Origin: Diphasiastrum complanatum
Lineage: Eukaryota > Streptophyta > Lycopodiopsida > Lycopodiales > Lycopodiaceae
Assembly (NCBI GenBank): GCA_029204225.1
Contig: CM055111.1
Span: 4,144,192-4,208,191, forward strand
Length of the DNA stretch: 64,000 bases
Reading direction: 5' to 3'
Each line of letters starts with the position of its first letter. The first letter of the stretch is position 1. Positions 44,990 through 56,419 of the stretch are shown piece by piece. Below the pieces are notes generated by a model. That model worked only from the letters and a program-made list of their open reading frames with translations, was not told the DNA's origin and did not search any database. The translations under genes were made by a program, and so were the position numbers.

Positions 44990-45938
44990 ATGGGGGTGGT
45001 TAGTTGTGACCCTATGGATGAGCGGATATGGTGCATCATCACTGGTATGGAGTGTACAATAACCTTCAAGGCAGTCGGAGATGTCGATGATGATGCCTTG
45101 CAAGTGGATGATGGTTTCATGGAATGGATGCAACTAATGGACTTGGAAAGAAACAAACTCAAAGTCCTTGAAGTTCAAGTGGAAGATCAAGAGGTTGACC
45201 TCAAAGGGCTTCAACAACACAAAAGGAAAGGTGGCAATTTGGAGCTAGTCAAGAGCATTAAAGGGAAGTCAAGTGGCAAAGATACTTTGGATATGTTTTT
45301 GAAGGTTATTGAAGAGTCAAGTAAGGTCAAAGGAGTAGCAAGGAAGTGTTGGTCAAGTTTACTTTACTTGTTCTATCTCATGTTTGAGCAATGTCATGTG
45401 AAATTGTCAAGATATGGTGAAATTAGTTACCTTGTTTTGCATCATTTTGATGTTGGAGTTGTACTAGAATTCTTGGCTGGTTCTCCTGATGGAAATGAAG
45501 CTAGGGGAGGCTCATTATGTCACTCATTTATGGGCAAGTCATCAAGTGATGATGATATCTTATGGCAAGATGGATATGGAGGCTCATTCATGGATTTTCA
45601 TGATGGATACATATCAAGGAAGGACAAAGATGGAGGAGACATGCAAGCATTGGTTAATTATTCAAAAAAAAAAAATTGATTGCTATTACTTTCCAGAGAG
45701 TTCAAAGTTGGAAGCATGGAAGAATCATTACATTTACATTCTATTTGGTTCTTCAGGTCCTTTTTACATCTTGATATGTAAAATTGATGTAAGAAATAAT
45801 GAAGCATCCAATGTGGACACTTACATTCTCTATATCAATTATGAAGGGAGGTCTATGCTTAGGATGGAGATAATTCTCAAGTTGATTCAAAGTTGTATGG
45901 TTAAATCTATGCTAAAACTAGTTGAAGAGGGAGTGTGA
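44990..45938 (+). CDS. Unrecognised reading frame next to an LTR
   Basis: An ATG at 44990 opens a 229-codon frame. A run of thirteen A at 45664-45676 joins it to a second frame ending at TGA 45936-45938, for about 315 residues if one indel in the A-run is allowed. Composition is acidic then mixed: FMEWMQLMDLERNKLKVLEV, VDLKGLQQHKRKGGNLELVK, LSRYGEISYLVLHHFDVGVV, then KLEAWKNHYIYILFGSSG. I see no copia or gypsy catalytic motif. The stop codon overlaps the start of an LTR preceded by a purine tract, the layout at the 3' end of an LTR element's coding region. It may be an extra reading frame of a non-autonomous element or a captured host sequence. Confidence 0.35.
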
Positions 45939-46335
45939 AAGATTCAACTGATTTAGTTGTTTGATCTTGGCAATTTTGAGGCCAAATTGAGATATCAACT
46001 TAGAGATAGATTTATATTTGTCAATTAAAGGCCCAAATAGTGCTTGTACTATTTTTGAGAAGTAGATAACTGGATGAGGTCGATTTTGGACCCATTTTAA
46101 TTGGCTAATTTTCATATATTGCATCTAGACTAGAATTTCTAGGTCAATTGGTGAGATACCAAGAAATTACCATTTAGGAAAAGTTTAGGGAAAGTAGCGA
46201 AATGACATTTGAGCAGCTATAAATAGTAATAGCAGCATGGATAACATATCATTGTATTCTCTTTTGATGTGGAAAATTTATTTCTTATGATTATATGTCC
46301 ATCTCATGTGTATTTCTCTCGATATCTTGGTTTTC
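45934..46335 (+). mobile_element. Start of an LTR interrupted by copia element 2
   Basis: AGAGGGAG then TGTGAAAGATTC marks a purine tract and LTR start. The sequence runs without features to 46335, where element 2 begins, and presumably continues after 52708. No matching second LTR is in the window. Confidence 0.55.
46218..46225 (+). promoter_or_regulatory. Candidate TATA box of the interrupted LTR
   Basis: TATAAATA lies about 285 bp into the LTR, a normal position for an LTR promoter. The assignment is by sequence and position only. Confidence 0.4.
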
Positions 46336-47328
46336 TAAAGAAACAAAACGTTTCTAATCACAAAGCTTTGCTAGCTTTCAACCCTCTGCCTGATGAAGAT
46401 GTTCTCGAACATGAAAGTATGAGACATGAATCATGAAAGTTTCACGAACATTTGACGAGGAGACATGAACATGAAAGATTTGCGAACGAGAATCTTTTGC
46501 GGTCGAACACGAGAAAGTCAGATGATGGAGATGAAACCAACGACGCGACACAAAAAACATCGCGAAAGACTTTCTACCCTCATGCTCCAAAGAGTATCAG
46601 CAAAGATCATGCAAAAAACTAGAAGTACAGATATCTGACCTGATGGGATGACGTCAGTAGATACACTCTAGGTCGTGGCTAATTCGCCACTCTCGATTTC
46701 CTGATTAGTTGTAGATGCTTAATCACTCTAATCTAAAAGATTACACAGAGAGACTATATACTTACTGGATGATACTTGATAGATATGATGTGCTAGACAG
46801 AAGAAGCAATCTAATGCTAGTAAGCAATCAAGATGAAATACAAACAAGAAGTCCGCCTGCGTGCGAGATGTGTTCTGTGATCAGGATCCATATAGATCCA
46901 CAAGTCCGCTAGTAAGCGAGACATTCATTTGTGAGAGAACTGTATTTCTCTCACGCCAATGCACAACGTGGATCTGCATGTAGTGCTTGAAGAATCAAAG
47001 AAAAACAATAGATGATCTTGTAGCCATTGTACACATGTCTTCTTTCATGTTGTATGACTTCAAATGAAAATGTTTTTGCTGTTATTCGTGTGTCTGATTC
47101 TCCCATTCATTTTTCAATTCTGCACATTGGTTGAATTTGTTGAATGCTGCATTAATTTACGTAGATTAGCAGTGCCTGACTACATTCTGGAGGACTGTAG
47201 GAGTGATTCAACTGGCAATGTTTAGTGACCACATCTGAACTCCATCCGAGTCGCAAGAGAATCGTAGTTGCTTTGTTTTCGTGACAGTTTTGTGAGAGAT
47301 TCGCGAAAACCCATTGTTTTTCTCATCA
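46336..47328 (+). mobile_element. 5' LTR of copia element 2
   Basis: About 993 bp, from TAAAGAAACAAAACG (the usual TG mutated to TA) to ...TTTTTCTCATCA, matched end to end with 51708-52708. Left flank TTTTC and the right flank of the other LTR TTTTA are a near-perfect 5-bp target duplication. Confidence 0.9.
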
Positions 47329-47329
47329 G

Positions 47330-47343
47330 TGGTATCAGAGCCA
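47330..47343 (+). promoter_or_regulatory. Primer-binding site of element 2
   Basis: TGGTATCAGAGCCA starts two bases after the 5' LTR. It is an exact match to the initiator Met-tRNA primer site of plant copia elements. Confidence 0.95.
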
Positions 47344-47399
47344 TCCCTATCTTGTCGTGATCTGACATAACCAAGAAGCTAGCAGATCTAGGAGGCCAA

Positions 47400-48480
47400 G
47401 CACTCAGACAAACAACCATCAACGAGGGAACGGACAGAGCAAGATTTGCACAATACTTAATTCTTCAGGATCTAACTTTCTAGTTTGGAAAGTTAAGACA
47501 TCACTGATACTCAAGGACGAAGGACTCTTCCCCTGGGTAGGTGGCACAGAAGATATGCCTACGACATCAGGCAAGGAGCTATGCGAATGGAGGGAGAAAA
47601 ACGACAAGGCAATGGTCTTGCTATCATCTTCCATCGAAGATAGTCTCACACTTGACCTGGCTACACTCTCCAAAGCTAAGGAGATGTGGGATGCATTACT
47701 CACCAGATTTCAGATGAAATCAAGAAGTCAAATCATGATGCTGGAAGATCAGCTGACGAATCTACAGTAGGATGGAAAAGATCTCACTTCTTTCGTAAGA
47801 AAGATGAAGGATCTATTCCTATCACTACACAACTCTGGAGTAGAGAACGTTGTGTCAGCTGAGAAGCAGCTCACGTACCTGTTGAGAGCCTTACCCAAAT
47901 CTTTCCAGATGACAAGATCTCTGCTTGCGAAAGATCCTATCATGAACCTCAAAAAGGCAATTGTCGAGATTCGAGAGAAAGTCGAGGCAAGAGAACATCT
48001 TGATCATAAAGATGGTTTTGACCAGGCCCTCTACGACAACAAAGAAAAATCCAAGAAACAATTTAAGCCTAAGAGGGAGTCGAATCAAAGGCAGGATCGT
48101 GATCAGCAAGCATAGGAAACAAGCAAGGGCAACTGGAAGAGCAAAGGGAGGTCGAAGCAGCAAGGTGCAAACAAGAAGACTTGCGTGAGATACAGAAGAG
48201 ACAGGCATACAGTAGATACATGCTGGCTCAATCCCAAGATTGAGTGTATTCACTGCCACAAGAAGGGTCACGCAGCTGTGGATTGCTGCCAGAACCCGAA
48301 GAACAAATCAGTGCAAAACAGACATGAGAACAACAATAGTTTGTCCTACGTCGAGGAGCCCGAGAGCTCAAAGATGGGCAAAAAAAGAACGAACAAAGAT
48401 TGTTCGACCGCCTACATCTGTGAAGACGTTTGTGCAGCGTCAACATCTGACACACATGACATCAAGACAAATAATGTCTG
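47400..48480 (+). pseudogene. Gag of copia element 2
   Basis: A UBN2-type capsid region reads SNFLVWKVKTSLILKDEG near 47470, then KAMVLLSSSIEDSLTLDLAT and SKAKEMWDALLTRFQMKSRS. After an in-frame TAG at 47768 it continues SFVRKMKDLFLSLHNSGVEN and AEKQLTYLLRALPKSFQMTR. A second TAG at 48113 and a frame change precede the zinc knuckle CIHCHKKGHAAVDC (about 48247-48288). Gag forms the particle that packages element RNA. Three lesions show it is inactive. Confidence 0.85.
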
Positions 48481-51400
48481 ATTTCAGAAGTGCAGATCCT
48501 TCAAGATTCATAGTTCTTGGAGATGGATCTAAGCATCAGGTGAACGATATTGGTTCACTATGGCTCAACAACCAACGGCAGAGACAGATGACTCGAAGAC
48601 GTTATGTTCGTGCCTACTCTGCAACAAGACTTGCTCTCTGTAGCAAGAATAACAGATGCAGGGATGCGTGTGACATTTTCTGACGAAGCATGCAACGTGA
48701 TTGACGCCAGTACTAGTACTTTGATCGCTCAAGGCAGAAGGAAAGGAAACCTATATCATCTGAAGGTACGCCTACCCACAGATCAGGTGCATCAGACTCA
48801 TGATGACTCGCTAGACACTCTGTGGCACAGAAGACTCTGTCACGTGAACTCAATGGCGCTTTACCAGACAAGCCATCATGGAGGGATAACAGGGGTCAGC
48901 ATCTCAAATGCAACCAGTTCGACCACCTGTGATGCATGTTTGAAGGGCAAGATGTCACGCACTCCAATCATCAAAGACTCCTACAAAATGACCAAGATTA
49001 TGGAGTTAGTGCATTTTGACATCTGTGGACCATTCAATGTGATCTTAGTAGGAGGTTCAAAATCTTATATAACCTTTATTGATGATTATAGTAAATTTGC
49101 CAGAGTGTATTTTATTCAGAATAAATTTGAAGCACTTGATAAATTCACAGAATATGTAAATTGGGCTGAGAGATGTACAAGCAATAAGGTGAAGCAAATC
49201 AGGACAGATCGAGGTGGCGAATATATCTCGAATTGCTTCACTGACTTCTGCAATGATTGTGGCATCATTCACATAAGGACTGCAAAATTGGCATTTGTCT
49301 CAACAATAAAATTTTGATTGAAATTAGGAAGGCAAAGAATAGGAGCAATACAGAGGGATTGTATGCTATGGGACAGGCAGGTTTTAGAGCAGGCTACTCC
49401 ATGGCTGACCAGGTTTTCATCCTGAGATGTACCGCAACACAATGGTCTTGTAGAAAGAAAGAACAAAACCCTGATGGAGGCAGCCAGATGCATGATGGCC
49501 TACTCGAAGGCCCCAAGGAGACTGTGGACTGAAGTAGTAGCTACAGCCGCATACCTCCAGAATAGAACAGGTAAGTCTGGTGTCCCTCACACGACACCAC
49601 ACGAGCTATGGTGGGGTATAAAGCCCAACCTATCTCACGTCAGAATCTTTGGTTGTGCAGCTTATGCACATATTTCAGATAAGTTTTGAAAGAAGCTTGA
49701 TGAGAAAGCTGAGCAAGGGTTTCTGGTAGGCTATGACAACAACTCATCATACTACAGGGTCTACGTGCCAGACATGAACACTGTGAAAACAGTGAGAGAT
49801 GTCAGATTTGATGAGAGGAGGACAGTGGCCAACGACGATCCTATCAGCTACGAAGTTCTAGGAAAACAGTACTATAACCTGCCACCAATGACAGAGGGAT
49901 TAGAAGATGACTCGAAAATCCATTCGAGCCACGAATCAGAAGAAGAAAGATTCGAGAGGCAGCAAACTGCTATAGTTCCTGTAAACCAAGCTGGTTTTAG
50001 ACCGAGCAGAGCAGACAAGGGCAAAGGCATTGCTGTCCCAGGAGGATCTCCTAGAAGGTCGACAAGACCACAAAGAGCACCAATAAGATATGTGCCAAGA
50101 AGTTCAGATTCAAAATTAGAAGAGTTTTGCGGATTCAGTGGTGAATCACAGACTTTTGAGAAGGCGATTGACAGTCCAGACAAAGACAAATGGATCCAAG
50201 CCATGAAGGAAGAGATGGAGTCCATGAGAAAGAACCAGGTATGGACGTTGGAGCCATTACCACATAAGCGCAAGATTGTCAAATGCAAATGGGTTTTCAA
50301 GCTCAAATATGGACCAGATGGAAACATCACAAAATACAAGGCAAGACTGGTAGCAAAGGGATTTTCTCAGAGATATGGTATTGACTACTCTGAAACCTTC
50401 TCTCCTGTCGTCCAACATTCATCCCTACATCTGTTATTTGCATATGCAGCAGCTTATGACCTGAGGATCCACATTGTGGACGAGAAGACAACCTTCTTGC
50501 ATGGTGAACTAGACGAAGAGGTCTACATGGATCAACCCCCAAGATATGTCTCGAATTCACTTCCTGACTATGCATGCAGAATGCATAGAAGCATGTACAG
50601 TCTGAAACAATTAGCCCGACAATGGTACAAGAAGAAGGATCAAGTCCTGAAATCATTAGGATTCAAGTCATTGTTGGCTGATTCCAATGTATATGTCAGA
50701 GTTACAGATGGGTAGATCATCATAGTGGATGTATATGTGGACAACACTCTGATACTTTGCAGGAGTTAATAGCTAATTGCTGAAGTGAAAACATACATCT
50801 CAAAATATTTTGAGATCGTGGATCTGGGAGAAGCCAGGTGTTACCTAGGCTCTCAAATTGAAAGGCACTATGAGGGAGGTAAGTTATACCTTCACCAGTC
50901 CAGATACACCCAGAAGATCCTAGAGGACTTTGGGATGCTGAACTGCAAAGGAGCAAATACTCCAATGCTCGCAGGGACGGTGTTAACAAATGATGACTGT
51001 CCGAAGACTGAGGAAGAGAGAGAACAAATGCAGCTAATACCTTACAAGAAACTGATAGGATCACTGATGTACCTTGCTGACGACACACGTCCTGATATTG
51101 CTTATACAGTATTCAGGATGAGCCAATTCTGCACGAATCCAGACTCGACACATTGGAAGATCGCAAAATACATTTTGCAATATCTTCAATTAACGAGGGA
51201 CTACGGGTTGTGTTATTGTCATGATGCAGGTTTCAGGATACTCTCCTACAACGATGCTAGTTGGGCATCTCTCAAGGACAGCTGTAAAAGCGTCTCAGGA
51301 GGATGCACCATCTCATCAGGTGTAGCAGTTCTCTAGGTCAGCAAGAAGCAGACCGTTGTAGCCCACTCATCCTACGAAGTAGAGTACGTTGCAGCAGCAA

Positions 51401-51706
51401 AGATGCCCAGCAAGATAATCTGACTAAGACAGTTCTTGGATGAATTGGTTCAAATGAGGAACGAGCCCCTGGTCTTGCAGATGGACAACACCTCTACAAT
51501 ACACCTGACGTGTTCCATTCCAGAACGAAGCACATTGTGATCAAGTATCACTTGATCAAGAAATTGAAAAGAAGATGTTGCAGACCACCTTCATCGGAAC
51601 GAAAGACATAGTTGGTGACATCTTCACCAAAGCCCTGGACAAAGGACTCTTTGAGAGACAGAGGAGCAGTCTCGGAATCATAAAGCTATCATGCTATGAG
51701 AGGGAG
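48481..51706 (+). pseudogene. Pol of copia element 2 (protease to RNase H)
   Basis: The protease end and pre-integrase zinc finger occupy 48604-48960 (PTLQQDLLSVARITDAGMRV, LWHRRLCHVNSMALYQ, CDACLKGKMSRTPI). Integrase core begins at 49000 (LVHFDICGPF, YITFIDDYSKFARVYF, IRTDRGGEYISNCF). It is interrupted at 49281-49428 and resumes as HNGLVERKNKTLMEAARCMM. RT runs as a 316-codon frame to 50715 (VKCKWVFKLKYGPDGNITKY, HIVDEKTTFLHGELDEEVYM). After a TAG the palm reads VYVDNTLILC, so YVDD has become YVDN. Late RT and RNase H follow to about 51706 (LYLHQSRYTQKILEDFGM, DTRPDIAYTVFRMSQFC, DIFTKALDKGLFERQRSSLG). At least six stops or shifts are present, yet all domains are in order. Confidence 0.9.
49281..49428 (+). 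mobile_element. LINE reverse-transcriptase fragment inside the copia integrase
   Basis: The copia protein breaks off after DCGIIHIRTA and resumes at the coding for PQHNGLVERK. The intervening ~148 bases do not fit copia. In another frame they read LNNKILIEIRKAKNRSNTEG and GQAGFRAGYSMADQVFILR. The second string matches the non-LTR retrotransposon RT motif QAGFRxGxSTxDQIFxLR. No poly(A) tail or target duplication is evident. Confidence 0.7.
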
Positions 51707-51707
51707 C

Positions 51708-52708
51708 TGAAGAAACAAAACGTTTTTAATTACAAAGCTTTGCTAGCTTTCAGCCCTCTGCCTGACAAAAATGTTCGTGAACACGAAAGTCAAGAGACAC
51801 GAATCATGAAAGTTTCACGAATATCTGACGAGGAGACACGAACACGAAAGATTTGCGAACGAGAATCTTTTGCGGTCGAACACGAGAAAGTCAGACGAAG
51901 GAGACGAAACCAATGACCCGACACGAAAAACATTGCAAAAGACTTTCTGCCCTCATGCTCCAAAGAGTACCAACAAAGATCATGCAAGTACCCAGAAGTA
52001 CAAATATCTGACCTGATGGGATGACATCAACAGATACACTATAGGTTGTGGCTAATTCACCACTCTTGTAATTTTCTGATTAGTTGTAGATGCTTAATCA
52101 CTCTAATCTAAAAGATTACACAGAGCGACTATATACTTACTGGATGATACTTGATAGATATGATGTGCTAGACAGAAGAAGCAGTTTGATGCTAGTAAGA
52201 AATCAAGATGAAATACAGACAAGAAGTCCGTCTGCGTGCGAGACGGGTTCTGTGATCAGGATCCATAGAGATCCACAAGTCCGCTAGTAAGTGAGACATT
52301 CATTTGTGAGAGAACTGTATTTCTCTCACGCCAACGCACTACGCAGATCTGCATGCAGTGCTTGAAGAATCAAAGAAAAACAATAGATGATCTTGTAGCC
52401 ATTGTGCACATGTCTTCTTTCATGTTGTATGACTTCGAATGAAAATGTTTCTGTTGTTATTTGTGTGTCTGATTCTCCCATTCAGTTTTTTAATTCCGCA
52501 CATTGGTTGAATTTGTTGAATGCTGCATTAATTTATAAACGTAGATCAGTAGTATCTGACTACATTCTGGAGGACTGTAGGAGTGATTTAGCTAGCAGTG
52601 TCCAGTGACCACATCTAAACTCCATCCGAGTCGCAAGAAAATCGCGGTTGCTTCGTTTTCGTGATAGTTTTGCAAAAGATTCGTGACAACCCATTGTTTT
52701 TCTCATCA
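51708..52708 (+). mobile_element. 3' LTR of copia element 2
   Basis: The tract GAGAGGGAGC precedes TGAAGAAACAAAACG; the LTR ends TTTTTCTCATCA at 52708, about 1001 bp. It differs from the 5' LTR at more sites than the two LTRs of element F do, suggesting an older insertion. Confidence 0.9.
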
Positions 52709-53389
52709 TTTTATATGTGTAGAATGTTGATTTTATTGTTGATCTTGCTTCCATACATGTGAAGGACAATAGGCTGCTGCTGTAGTATAGAAAAAAAAAT
52801 GTATTACTGTATCTAAGTGGTTATGATCAGATCATTATGGATTGCTAAGTTCTAACATGCATAAAGTAGTGATTTCTATCTTCTAGCTATTTTTAGATGT
52901 GCATCCAAATTTGGCTAAGATCTTGTCGATCCATCAAGTATGTTTTGGATCTAATTTCTTGAAAATCTGTGTCCATGAGATTTATTGAGAGTTTGTAACC
53001 GTTATGTTGTTGGATTGGTAAGCATTTCTTATCTTTGTGATTTGCCAGGTTCCCTAGTGCTTGGGGGCTAGATCAGAGGAGATCTAGGATTGGATGGGTT
53101 GGTTTAGTCTACTACAATATTTTTCCTTTGTGTTCTTGGAGCTCTATCTGGATTGGGAGTCTTGGGAGATGTTTTAGGGTGTATGGCTGCTTGAAATGTC
53201 GAATACATTCACACTTCATGGTTCTCATAGACATCCCTTTTGATCTCTAATATAAGTAATATATTTTATACCATCATAAAACTTTGTTGTTCTTAGATGT
53301 ACAACTAATCAAACAATTAGAAGGTCTTCAAGATTTATTTGGAGAGTCAAGCACTTGCATCATGGGCTTGTATCCTTCTTAATTCACCA

Positions 53390-53392
<3 letters not shown>

Positions 53393-53454
<62 letters not shown>
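53393..53454. repeat. (AT)n microsatellite, about 62 bp
   Basis: About thirty-one uninterrupted AT units. Confidence 0.98.
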
Positions 53455-53457
<3 letters not shown>

Positions 53458-53941
53458 CCATCAGTTTGATGAGACATTATTAAGATTTCTAGCAACAAGT
53501 ATCAGCATTCAACAAAAGATTGTTGTACCTTTCAAGATAAATTTGGATCTCTTATTTCATAATTTGGAAAGTCTTTTTCTACATTCATATACACTTGATT
53601 AGATCTGATTCCAGTCCATTGAGTTTTGATTTATTTTTTATCAAGATTTGTCCAATTCTAGCATGATAGTAATTTAGTATCAAGTTTGGAAAGATTCAAT
53701 TATGCTAGATCTATTTGCTCTAAACTTTGTCTCCTAAAATTAAAGTGAGTGCTAGGTGACATAAGATCAGCTCATAATCATATGTCTATCAAGGATCAAG
53801 GAGGATCAATTTTTCTCAACATGGCAAGTCAAGGTAGTTACAAGTTGAAAAGTCTTGATAGATTGATACAACTACTCCATATAAAAAGGAATGATCAAAT
53901 TCTTGCTAATTATGAATGATATGATGGGTATTGTTTTAGGC

Positions 53942-54051
53942 GTGGAGGAAGAATCTTGAAAAATCTAACATGCTAACCAAACATGTGGACACACATGTGG
54001 AGGAAGAATCTTGAAAAATCTGACATGCTAACCAAACATGTGGACACACAT
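53942..54051. repeat. 55-bp tandem doublet
   Basis: Units at 53942-53996 and 53997-54051 begin GTGGAGGAAGAATCTTGAAA and differ at one base (AACATG versus GACATG). Confidence 0.92.
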
Positions 54052-54592
54052 GCTAATATTGCGGCCAAGTTAGAAGATGATGCACAATGGGTTCATGCCA
54101 CATGTATGGCACATGTGTGAGTCTAAGTTGACTGTACGATTGAGTTAAAAGATGGTAGGAGGCCACACATCTGGATACATGTGCTAAACTAATGACCATG
54201 TTGAAACTTAACACGTGGCCATATCATGTGATGCCATGACACACGTGTGAAATTTTTACACTATTAAAGCCATATTTATGTTCACTTTGGATTTTTTTTT
54301 TCAGTTGAAAGCATCTAGTCTGCCATATCGCCATGGCACATGCCATATAGAGAAAGGTGATTGAACCCATTCACTCACTTGTCATTGTGATATTGCAATA
54401 ACATATTATGACCGCGTGTTGGAGCTATTGTCCTTTATCCAAAATCCTCCTCTCTCACGTCACAACAATATTTGGCCTTCTACTAACTCATAAAAAACAT
54501 ACGACAAGGTTATCTAGCTTTGTTGTTCCACCTCATGGGCCTCCTCTTCCACCGAGGGCTAGAGGAATAGGAAGAATAGGGATAACTCGAAG

Positions 54593-54645
54593 CATTAGAG
54601 GAGTTCCAAAATAAAAAGAAGACCCTTTGTAAATACTTTTATTAT
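54593..54645. mobile_element. Repeat R edge, copy 4
   Basis: GCATTAGAGGAGTTCC...AAAAAGAAGACCC repeats the R terminus of 4248, 12547 and 42747; similarity ends within about 50 bp. Flanks are unrelated to those of the other copies. Confidence 0.5.
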
Positions 54646-55642
54646 TTTTCTCTAGTTTCAACCATCACCTGGCCCAATCAAAATGCACAAATTTGAAATC
54701 TACATAACGTAGCTCAGATAAACTAAGAAATAAAAATACATTACAACAAACTTTGAAATTTGTGTCCGGGCAGCATGGACGTATCCCATTGGTTTGCTCT
54801 TCCTACCTGACACGATCTGCCTCGACGTCAATACCTCAAGTTAAATCTACTTAACTATATTGGTTAGTATAATGAAATTTGTTCACCAGACTAGTTACAG
54901 TTTTTAAAAAAATATATAGTATGCACAGTTACTAAAAATATAGTATGCATAGTAATTGTGTGGCATTTACATTAGATTAAATGTCATACAAAAAATTGAA
55001 ATTAAATATCATATCAGAGAGATTTTTGTCACCCAAGCTTTGAAAATAGCAATGGCCTAGAGACCAAGATCTACAGTTGAGTCTGTGATTCTTTATAATG
55101 AGAAAGATGACACTGATAACTGGAAGCCAACAAAATATATGAAGGCTTCATGGGTGTTGTTGCATCCATCATCAAAGGACAATTTTCGACAGAAGAAAAG
55201 GGCAAAAATGACATACAAATCTTATTGAAAAGCAAAAATTCTAGAGGTTAAGACTGCTCTCGGAGGTCACTCGATATCATAATTTTTAGTACAACATGTA
55301 CATATGCATTTAGAAATAAAAGTACAAGATATCAATCTTCATGATCATCGGAAATGTAACTGTAAGTATATTAAAACGCATGCACTCTACTGCAATCATA
55401 GGTGTTTTTTGATTCATGCTCTTCATATTACAATTTAAATTATTCAATTTTTTTTTCTTTCAGATTTATATCCATCATGCACAAGTGAATGGGAGCAGCA
55501 CAATCACTTGCTTCTAATCGTTGTGCACGCTCTAAACGTTCATGTTCAATAGTTGCTTGAGAATATGTTCTTGGCATGCATTACATGAGAAATATTCGTA
55601 GACGTAATACACTTAAAAATATTGCAAAAGATGAAATTCATC
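54646..55642. other. Interval with an unassigned short coding-like stretch
   Basis: At about 55045-55230 the plus strand reads STVESVILYNEKDDTDNWKP and TKYMKASWVLLHPSSKDNFR with one internal stop. It could be a further fragment of a repeat-borne gene, but I recognise no family. The remainder is AT-rich without a gene. Confidence 0.35.
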
Positions 55643-55660
55643 TCCCCGGCAACGGCGCCA
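55643..55660 (-). promoter_or_regulatory. tRNA-Asp-type primer-binding site of a minus-strand LTR element
   Basis: TCCCCGGCAACGGCGCCA is the 3' end of plant tRNA-Asp(GUC) including the non-encoded CCA. Its complement, TGGCGCCGTTGCCGGGGA, is the primer site known from Tat/Athila-type Ty3/gypsy elements. The CCA and lack of any upstream tRNA cloverleaf rule out a tRNA gene. Confidence 0.85.
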
Positions 55661-55665
55661 AATTA

Positions 55666-56260
55666 TGTGGTGGCCTAGTCGATATAGATTTTTATAAAAT
55701 CAATGAATTAAGTAGTATAAAAGGTTTGATCGTTCCCCAAGAGAGAGAATAATCTCATCTTTTGTATGATAAATGTATGTGTGATGGTAAACGAACTAGA
55801 ATGTGTAATATTCACAATGATTACTACATCGATATATCTGGTTATTCAAAGAAAGTTTGAGTAGATTGGCATCTAGGAACACCAATGATGAAATGATTTG
55901 GTCAAGGTCTGCGATTATAAAGATTACTTTATCTTTCAGGCTCTTCGGATACCAGGTAAGCAATTAGATCAGACAACAACTAGCAAATAGATTCATCAAA
56001 CAAAATCGCATTGGCTAAAGATTCCTCTTAATCAAATACAGAGAATTAGTTCTTATCGTAGGAAGCAAACAAAATAGAGCATTAAACAAACTCATTATCT
56101 GAACACATAGTTGATTCAGAATTGAAATAAGTTCTGCTAAAGATTATGCTTAACAGCTTTAGCTAATTCCCTGCACACATTAGTTAGAATTGTTGCTTGT
56201 TGGCGACTCCTAAAAATCCGCGCTCTCAAGTTATAGAAACTTGCTCTTCTCCCTCTATTG
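55666..56260 (-). mobile_element. Probable 5' LTR of a tRNA-Asp-primed element (right end uncertain)
   Basis: TGTGGTGGCCTAGTCG starts five bases from the primer site, so the LTR lies to the right and the element body would lie to the left. No gag or pol of such an element is visible at the left, so it is a solo-like remnant. The right boundary is a guess. Confidence 0.5.
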
Positions 56261-56419
56261 ATACTCAGAACTGTGCAAATGCATAAGTACAATGGCACAA
56301 AGTGTCGACCTTATAGGAACGATCATCTGTCTCAATGTCGTTTACCAACCGTAAAAATGTCGGTTGAGATCCGCTACTGCGTCTCTATAGAACGTCGCAA
56401 ATTCTACTCGAAATGTGAA

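Larger units (their letters stand above)
52709..54592. other. Interval without a supported gene, probably rest of the interrupted LTR and flank
   Basis: It begins with the TTTTA target copy. ACACATGTG-type palindromes are frequent at 53970-54250, as in the copia LTRs of this window. No coding domain is visible. Confidence 0.5.

Noticed and set aside
55643-55660. tRNA-Asp gene 3' end
   Set aside because: The match includes CCA, which plant nuclear tRNA genes do not encode, and no upstream cloverleaf exists. An adjacent TG LTR start fits a primer-binding site.
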